From Chondrosia reniformis (Eukaryota; Porifera; Demospongiae; Chondrillida; Chondrillidae): a stretch of 64,000 bases of DNA. Positions 56,358 to 64,000 of the stretch are shown here, in pieces. A program made the translations under genes and the position numbers. Location: positions 5,329,384 through 5,393,383 of the forward strand of contig OX359199.1 of the NCBI GenBank assembly GCA_947172415.1, read 5' to 3'. The number at the start of each line of letters is the position of its first letter. The stretch's first letter is position 1. The notes under the pieces were generated by a model, which was given only the letters and a program-made list of their open reading frames with translations, was not told the DNA's origin and searched no databases.

Positions 56358-59300
56358 TTAATATTTTCCTACGACAAAGTACTTGGTCAAAGAAGGGATG
56401 GGTGCTCCGGTGGGAATGCCGGGGAACGGGCCAGAGGAGCCAGCTACATCCATGTGGGAATAGCGAAGGGGATTCTTGGAGTCACGGCCGTGCTGTGCAT
56501 GTAAACATGGAGGATCATTTGATGATAACTACACCACAACTGTATAATTATTTTATAACTTGTATTTTATAATTATAAGCAAAATGAAGAACACTGTAGA
56601 GAACACTGTAGAGATGTGTTTAGGTGACAGTAAATTGGACAGGAATGAGGAAGAAAATGCATCACATGTTTAAGGGTAAATGAGGCCTTACAAGTGTAAT
56701 TGTCATGGTAACCTCGCTAGGTTTCAAATGCAACCCTTGCAATGTCATAACCATATAAGGATGGAAGCCATGAGTTCACACACTGCGTAATCATTAATTA
56801 TGCCTGGTACTGGTGTATGGTATTCACCTCATTCAACTTGGAAGCCCTGATCATAAATGCAGCTGGAAACTGGTGGCCTCTAGCAGTCCCTGTAGATGGC
56901 GCATTGTTACACTGAAGCACATCTTCATATTCACTCTTGCCAACAACAAAGTCATAATCCTGCAGGATATTCAAAAGTAGTCGGTCAACAGTCAGCTTCA
57001 GTGTACATTAATTGTATTCAAACTGACCTCTCTCCTGATAGTAGAGATTTCAAACACATCCCCAAACAAGTCACCAGCTGTGAAGTAAAAACAGATTTGT
57101 GCTAACTCAACTCTAATAACTATACACAATACAGACCTTGTTGAATGTCCCTGGCAAAATTGGCTTGCTTGGCTGGTCCATTATCCATAACACCCTGAAT
57201 ACAAATACAGCAAAAACAAATAAATATTATAGGGGTTTCCTCATTTATAAACACAGTACTCACAGTGTAAGCTGGTCCAAAGGCACGAATGACATGTCCA
57301 GTGAGTGTTGCCACAGTCATAATATGTGGATTCACAGCTTCCAATGCCTTGGGTAAGAGTAAGAAAGGTGTGAATGATGTAGCACGAGTCATGCATGTTA
57401 AGGTGAATGGAATAGCATAATAAAGCCTCATTGGCAGTACAATTCATATAATTAGTACAAATGCCAAAGAAAGGTGAACTGGTTATTGCTGACTATTGAG
57501 AATAGTGCAGTTCCTTGATAAGTGGTGTTGCAACAGCAGCTGTACATTTGAATAGGCAGAGAACAATGAGTGGAGCAAAGGGCAGCTTGGAAAACAGACC
57601 AACAACCACCTTCACTGCAGAGTAGACACACTCCAATTTACAGAAGGTCCAAACTCTGTCAAACTGACTGACTGTCACTACCTCTCCTGTGTGTGTACTT
57701 CTCTTGATTGCACAACTCACCCACTCCTTAGCTCTGCACAGAGGATCACTCATCACGTTCCTTCCTTCAGCATCAGTGTTACCAATACGGACTCTCACTC
57801 CCGCTCTAGTTGTGATCAACTCATCTGCCACATAGGACTCTACACAGCATACATCACCATGGTAACCTCATATATGGATATGATGGACAGACCATTGTTC
57901 AATCACCTTCACCGACACTGTTCCTCACCATGGCCATTTGGCCAACCACTTTGAGACCTTTTGGCTTTAGCATAGCCACAGTCTGGAGAGGTGGAGGGGA
58001 GGAGGGGTAAGGTGGAAGCATGTAGGGGAGAGGTGGAAGGATGGAGTGGAGGGGAGGAGGTTTGGAGGTGGAAGGATGGAGTGGAGGGGAGGAGGGGAGG
58101 AGGGGAGGAGGGGTAAGGTGGAAGTATGGAGGGGAGGGGAGGAGGGGTAAGGTGGAAATATGGAGGAGAGGGGAGGAGGGGTAAGGTGGAAGTATGGAGG
58201 GGAGGGGAGGAGGGGTAAGGTGGAAGTATGGAGGGGAGGGGAGGAGGGGTAAGGTGGAAATATGGAGGAGAGGGGAGGAGGGGTAAGGTGGAAGTATGGA
58301 GGGGAGGGAAGGAGGGGAGGAGGGGAGGAGGTGTAAGGTGGAAATATGGAGGGAGGGGAGGAGGGGTAAGGTGGAAGTATGGAGGGGAGGGGAGGAGGGA
58401 GGGGTAAGGTGGAAGTATGGAGTGGAGGGAAGGAGGGAAGGAGGAGAGGAGGTTTGGAGGTGGAAGGATGGAGCGGAGGGGAGGAGGGGAGGAGGGGTAA
58501 GGTGGAAGTATGGAGGGGAGGGGAGGAGGGGTAAGGTGGAAATATGGAGGAGAGGGGAGGAGGAGAGGGGAGAGGTGGAAGGATGGAGTGGAGGGGAGGA
58601 GGTTTGGAGGTGAGGTGGAAGGATGGAGTGGAGGGGAGGAGGGAAGAGGTGGAAGGATGGAGGCGAGGGGAGGAGGGAAGAGGAGATGTGGGGGGGTGGA
58701 GGGAAGAGGAGATGTGGGGGGGTGGAGGGAAGAGGAAAAAGAATGAAACTGAGGGGAGGAGGAATTGAGACTTGCCTTCAAGAATCCAGCAACGGCTGCT
58801 GCTCCACACTTGTCTCTGTGCATACCAGCCATAACACCACCAGCCTTGATGTCAGTACCACCAGTGTCATAGGTGATACCCTGTAATTAACAGGAATCAA
58901 AATGCACTAAAGCCAGCTCTATGCCCCCATCTCCTCTCCATACCTTTCCAACCAAGAAGAGGGTCTGAGTGACCTGATCTGGAGGGTTGTAAGTCAGCGT
59001 GATCAAATGAGCTCTGTGGCGCTCAACCTCTGCAGGACATGGAACATTAGGGTCACATGACCCAGTGATTATGCAATACCACTTCTCTTACGGTTGGCAG
59101 CTCTGTCTACAGCAGCAAGCAGAGGAAAGTTGGTTTTGAAGTAGTCATGTCCCGTTTCAACACTCCGCTAGCCCAAAGTAAGGAACAGAAGGGCAAGATA
59201 CGTACAGTAGAAAGTGCTAAACATGTGAACCTCTTACGTAGCATGGAACAGACTTAAGGGGGAGGTGCTCTGGGCGCTGAAGCACCCCCCTGAGTATGAC

Positions 59301-61750
59301 TTTGTATTAGTCTCCTTCTGGGAGACCCTAATTCCTTTCTGTTACACCCTTATACAGCTTAGCAGCCTATTTACAGATTTCAGGTCTGCCACTTGGGGAG
59401 GTCTTTAAAATGGCTAAAAATTATACTTTTACTTTCAGTGGTACTTCACTTCTAAAAACATTGGGATTGACCAAATAAGGTCTGAATACTGAGGTAGTCT
59501 GATTAGTGAAATTTCCCAGTACAAAGTATGGGGTAAAGTGGAAGCCAATTCAATGCAGTGAAATGCTTGTTTCAGTTGAAGATAACACAATACTACAAGT
59601 TAGTTGTGGTGTCTGTCTTAAAAGCCTGATACATTTATATGGCTGTAAATTTCACTTAACTAATGTGTTTCCAAAAACCTTGAACAGGTCAAATTAAACA
59701 CAGGTAGTGTTGTGAATTTCACACTTTCTTAATAGTTGTTTTACCGTTACAGTATCTGGAAAAAGGCATTCCACATATTTCCACACATTCTGAGGAGCCA
59801 TGGTCTCTGGGTCGGATCCTCCGATGTCCCGAGCAGCAACACGACCCAACTCAATGGCATTAGCCAGTTTCAGTAGGTCCTCTCCCGCCTGAGAGCAAAC
59901 AGAGGCACTCGTGATGCATAGCTTGGAGAACATGGGAGAATGTTAGTCTCACAGATTGATGCTTTGACCAGAGGCCCAGGGCTTCAATCTTGTTGGCCCT
60001 TCCAGGAACGTCTCTTCTGATCTCCAATGGCTGCATACAGATAGACCATATCCAGCAAATAGTGAATGTGGCTATATGTCGTAGTGATCATGCATGTTGT
60101 CATAGTGACCATTACTATACAAATCACTATAGTGACCATGTATATTGCTATGAATACTATGCATGTTGCTATAGTGACCATGTATATTGCTATGAATACT
60201 ATGCACGTTGCTATAGTGACCATGTATATTGCTACAGTATCTATACTAAACCCATATATTACTATACAGAACATACAGTGAAAAGAGCATGCATTCCTCC
60301 CAGCCAGGTCACAAGAACAGAGCTGGGGTACATCTCTTTGTATATATCAGGAACCATCAGAACAATCTTCTTGCAGCCAGCCTTAATGGCTCTCTGGATT
60401 CCTGCATTAGCTGCATCGGCAAACCTCCTCACATCATCCTGGTCTCTCCCTATTGGACCAGTGGGAGAGTAGATCTAACGGGGGAGGAGAACATGTAGGC
60501 AACATTACAACCAGTCAAGGTTCTAGCACCGCTCATTAGCAATCAATCTTGACAGAGAAAAATACAGTCTAAATTTGCACTATATCAAGTTTCCCTTGAA
60601 AACTTGAATTTAATAATAAAAATTAAATTAAAAATTTTAGACATTACAATGGTGGTGAAAATCTTCAGTTTCTTTGTCTAACATTACACTGTTACTAATC
60701 ACCAATTACAATCAGAATGCAAATATAATAAAATTTGAAAGGTAGCTGAATAATGCAGCAATCAGTACATGTGCTCATGTTTGATTGTACGATAGATACA
60801 TTTAATTGTGTAATGTATTCTACATCATTTTAAAGGGGCATCACAATACGTATAATAGAATGTATTCAAAACAGTTTCTGGAAACTGTTCTGTGTAAACA
60901 TGAGGAAGGTTGACCTCATAAATCCATGTTTGCTATGTGCATTCTGTAGCCAACAAGGCACGGAGTTCAGACTTACAGATTCATATTAATGTACCTTGTA
61001 CCACAACCAGGATAACACAAAAAAAAATCAAATTTCCATATTGAAAATTCTACAAATTCTTGTTTATTCGGTCCAGTTCAGAGGACACTATTATCATAAT
61101 TATTCATGCACTATAGGGACACAAACATTTTTGGCCAATCATAGGTGTCGCAGGGGTGGTATGAGTAATGATTATTACCAGACTGCACTGATAAGTCGTG
61201 AATTGGAATGCTTGATAATAACATGCTTGAAAAGAAGACATCTTGAGGAAACAACATATGAAAGACGAACCATTCAAAGTTCAACCAAATTCTAAAATGA
61301 TTTTCTATGATACTCAATATCACATAAGTAGCTGCCCTTACCAGCCGTTTTGGAGTGACAGAGGGGAGATTCAACCTCAAAACTGACGGTTGCTTGGTAA
61401 CAGAACTGTCAACCTGCATTCATATGAAAGAATACAAATCTACCAAAACAAAGAGACAAAGAGCAGCAACAAGTAGCTGCTCATGGTTGCTAACTGTTAC
61501 TCCACATTTAGCTAGTTACAGAGATATTTCTTCAATTAACAGGAACCTAATTTAGCTTTACAAGCAATCTGTTCCCCTCAGCCTTGCTTACCTCAACTTG
61601 ACCTGCAACTACCTGCAGAAGGTGATTCCGAAGCTCATTCGACTTGTCTATGGCATCAGTCCAACAGGTAACCAAGACAACGCCGTCCCAGTCCCCCTGG
61701 AGATCAGTCACCATCACTGGCTTGTAGTACAACTCGTGAACTGCAGTCAT
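56358..61750 (-). CDS. M17 leucyl aminopeptidase-like protein
   Basis: Di-metal exopeptidase of the M17 family, closest in my recollection to the nematode W07G4.4 and fly granny-smith group. The start at 61750 gives MTAVHELYYKPVMVTDLQGD, then WDGVVLVTCWTDAIDKSNEL. Then VDSSVTKQPSVLRLNLPSVT, IRRDVPGRANKIEALGLWS and LLKLANAIELGRVAARDIGG. The catalytic core is intact: VGKGITYDTGGTDIKAGGVM (metal-binding Lys and Asp), GMHRDKCGAAAVAGF, VRIGNTDAEGR, MTVATLTGHV. The C-terminal part has RGHQFPAAFMIRASKLNEHG, YSHMDVAGSSGPFPGIP and the end VGKY at 56358. The introns hold a large polypyrimidine array and a 42-bp array. The upstream neighbour (Ig protein) is divergent, 266 bp away. Confidence 0.92.
57985..58740 (-). 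repeat. Polypyrimidine minisatellite abutting an aminopeptidase splice acceptor
   Basis: About 750 bp of GGAGGGGAGGAGGGGTAAGG and GTGGAAGTATGGAGGGGAGG units (plus strand), purine on the plus strand and pyrimidine on the coding strand. It runs to within a few bases of the acceptor (CCACCTCTCCAG on the minus strand; the exon begins at 57982 and encodes VAMLKPKGLKVVGQMAM). Proline-rich open frames across it are repeat artefacts. Confidence 0.9.
60080..60235. repeat. 42-bp tandem array in aminopeptidase intron
   Basis: About three copies of GCTATAGTGACCATGTATAT, then TGCTATGAATACTATGCATG, preceded by looser related sequence with GTGACCAT motifs. Confidence 0.8.
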
Positions 61751-62016
61751 CGCACTCTTCAGATTCTAAAGCTACGGAAAGGGGAAGATATGGAGTGACT
61801 TGTCCTTTTATAAGCCAAATGGGTCACGTGTTCTCGGGGAAGTGGTCTGGGGTAAAATTCTCAGTTTACCCGCCGAATATTCGCTGTCTGGATATGCTAA
61901 TGAAATTCATTAGGCAAGCAGCGTCGAGTCGGCTGGCCCCTGGTAGTGCCGTATACATTAGCAGTAATAGCAGCGAATCTTAATATAGCGGTTTAGTAGC
62001 CTGAAGAGAAAGAGAA

Positions 62017-64000
62017 ATGGGAAGGGACATTTTAAGTGTTCTTTTGTTACCTTTAGTATTGCAGATATTTACTGCTACATCCTTTGAAGTTGGTAAGTAC
62101 AGATGACAGTGGTTGTGTATCTCTGCATTTTCCTTTCGATAATTCTCAAGCAAGTTTATTGTGTCTGCTGCCGTATTCTTACAATAGAAGCCGTAATTTA
62201 TAGAAGTATCGTCCTAGGAGGCCGATTTGAAGCAGGATGTACTAGTGGACTTAATGTATGGTACTTAAATACATTACCAATTGACCTCCAAACTTGTGGG
62301 TGTAACGCAACGACCGAATCTCTAGTTATCGACCCTGTGTTAGAATCAAGTACCGGAGAATATAACTGTGCATTCGGCGAGATATGGAAGCTCTGGGTAA
62401 TTGGTGAGTATCATCGCATTTATATCCACATAGTGACTGGACTAGTCATTACTAGATATCATACTACTTATACTATGTTCAGCAACAATTTCACGTTGGC
62501 CTTTATTTTTATAGCATAAGGGACTCTTAAATATTTCTCTTAGACACTATTAAATCTATTTAAAGCAACTAATCTCAAAGTTATTTAATATTAATCTTCC
62601 TTTTTCTTGTTAAGTTCCTCCCTCTGTCAGGATCTCTGGTTCAACTGAATACATTGCTGGCCAGACTCTCTCCCTCTTCTACAATCTTGAGGAAGGCAGT
62701 AACATTACCAGTGTACGGTGGTTCCAAGATGATTCAGAACTGGTTTCTGAAGGACGTATTAGGATATCAGGAAAAAACTTGACAAAATCCATTCTAAACA
62801 GTATGGACATAGGAATGTACTCTGTCACAGTTACTAATGATGCAGGAGAGGATACCAATGCAGTTAAAATAATCATTCAATGTTAGTAATGTAGAAGTGT
62901 TTGAAATTTTATCCCAAGATTTTTTATTTTAGTTAACAGCACTAGCTTGGTCAATAAGTAATATATCTCTACATAATGGAGATAACCCATACCGAAACTA
63001 TTATATATTTATTATGTATAATAGCAGTATAGGAGCTGTTCTTAGCTATTACAAACCTAAAAGTAATTCTGTTTGGCCTTATATTCTGTAGTTCAGCCAG
63101 ATGTCTCAGTTGTGGCAACACCAAGCAGCTTGGTAACTTTGACACAGAATGTAACACTGCAATGCACCATACGTGCCAATCCTGGAGCTACCTTGGTGAG
63201 TTGGACCAGAAGGACAAGTGAAGGTGTAGAAGAACCTGTGTCTCTTCACAGAGAGACAAAGGCAACTGATGAATTTTCAGTCACAACCACCATTAGCACT
63301 CTTGAAGTATCCTTAAATGAGATTGATAGCCAGGTAATACTTTGTAGTAATGGATAATGTACATATATGCATTGTGAAATAAAAAAACCTTACAAGAACC
63401 TGCAAAAATGTAACATTGTAATTGTGTGTTATAATATTGGATGGCTAATGTGCAGAATGTTTACAGTCATTTAAATTGTTTACAAATGCAGCCAAACAAG
63501 GTCATTATTTACTAGTGTATAATCATGATGAACATTATTTGTGTTATTCTCTTTAATCATCTCACTTTCATTATCAATACAGCTCTGTGGAAGGTTATTA
63601 CCCTATATAATAATATGTTATTTCAATGAATGCAATATGAATTACTTGTTGTAATGTCTGTTTACAGTATTCATACACATGTTCAGCTGAAAATGTTCTT
63701 GGAAATAGCCAGAATAGCATTACAGTTCAGAAAGGTGGTACGTTCCATGCATGAGTCAATCCTTTCCTATAATTATATCTCTATATTATATGTATTGTGT
63801 ATATATGTATTCTACTGATATGTTAGATGTCTGATATAGCTAATAGATAGTAAGTTATCAGATCTTAATAGCTCTTGCTTAGGGTTGTCATAATCTGCAG
63901 TATTGGTATGCATGTTTATAAGACTACAGTATACAGCATACTTAATTCTGTGATATACACATGTGTTAACATACTGTGCATACCATAATCTCTATCTGTG
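62017..64000 (+). CDS. Immunoglobulin-domain secreted or membrane protein, 5' part
   Basis: Partial gene running off the window. The start at 62017 gives the signal peptide MGRDILSVLLLPLVLQIFTA. The first exons hold a short Cys-containing segment (GGRFEAGCTSGLNVWYL, STGEYNCAFG). An Ig-like domain follows: PPSVRISGSTEYIAGQTLSL, VRWFQDDSELVSEGRI, DIGMYSVTVTNDAGED. A second is QPDVSVVATPSSLVTLTQNV, TLQCTIRANPGATLVSWTR, YSYTCSAENVLGNSQNS. The second domain has the Cys-Trp-YxC core; the middle one lacks the usual B-strand Cys. It could be a receptor or adhesion protein; the rest lies beyond the window. Which product it is cannot be told from two or three Ig folds. Confidence 0.8.

Noticed and set aside
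57909-58832. Proline-rich proteins of about 300 residues (minus strand)
   Set aside because: They are translations of the polypyrimidine minisatellite in an aminopeptidase intron.
61795-61983. 62-codon plus-strand ORF between the aminopeptidase and the Ig gene
   Set aside because: No family resemblance; it lies in the divergent promoter region and is probably chance.

Overview
This is a gene-dense stretch of a eukaryotic nuclear genome, most likely from an early-branching animal and probably a demosponge. The inference rests on four things: animal-type gene content (LETM1, RAB24, XPO7, LIN54, PDCD4, an NSD methyltransferase, a haem peroxidase, an Ig-domain protein), many short AT-rich GT-AG introns, very short intergenic gaps, and divergent gene pairs. 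No ribosomal, mitochondrial or bacterial sequence was seen. Species assignment is inference only.

Layout, left to right. 1-4.4 kb: a myotubularin-related phosphatase (MTMR6/7/8 type) and signal peptidase subunit SPCS3, both minus. 4.5-7.7 kb: phosphomannomutase and ribosomal protein L10 (uL16), both plus. 8.0-12.0 kb: an intronless UBE2D-type E2 and a secreted haem peroxidase that lacks the distal catalytic histidine, both minus. 12.0-14.0 kb: the largest gene-free gap. 14.0-15.4 kb: a REEP1-4-type ER-shaping protein (minus). 15.7-25.4 kb: cohesin SMC3 and nucleoporin NUP58 (plus, 84 bp apart). 26.0-30.7 kb: mitochondrial LETM1 (minus), divergent from RAB24 (plus) with 44 bp between start codons. 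31.4-33.8 kb: LIN54 of the DREAM/MuvB complex (minus). 34.1-43.0 kb: exportin-7 and CHMP3 (plus). 43.1-44.7 kb: the Sec20/BNIP1 SNARE (minus), divergent from an NSD-family H3K36 methyltransferase (44.8-50.0 kb, plus). 50.4-61.8 kb: GATD3/ES1, PDCD4 and an M17 leucyl aminopeptidase (all minus). 62.0 kb to the end: the 5' part of an Ig-domain protein (plus).

The genes are mostly unrelated housekeeping genes and do not form a pathway; tight spacing and shared divergent promoters are what link them. The most striking signal is a set of tandem repeat arrays sitting on 3' splice sites. In REEP, CHMP3 and BNIP1 the repeat unit (36, 48 and 48 bp, all multiples of three) itself contains the splice acceptor, so each gene carries several near-identical acceptors in a row. 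In XPO7 and the aminopeptidase, polypyrimidine minisatellites of several hundred bases run straight into the acceptor. Other notable features are a repeat-bearing insertion of about 190 residues between the zinc ligands of an NSD PHD finger, a tRNA-derived SINE-like element whose tail recurs elsewhere in the window, and a dispersed CACATGAC-type motif found in many introns. Gene calls rest on recognising translated family motifs by eye; exon boundaries were checked only where stated.
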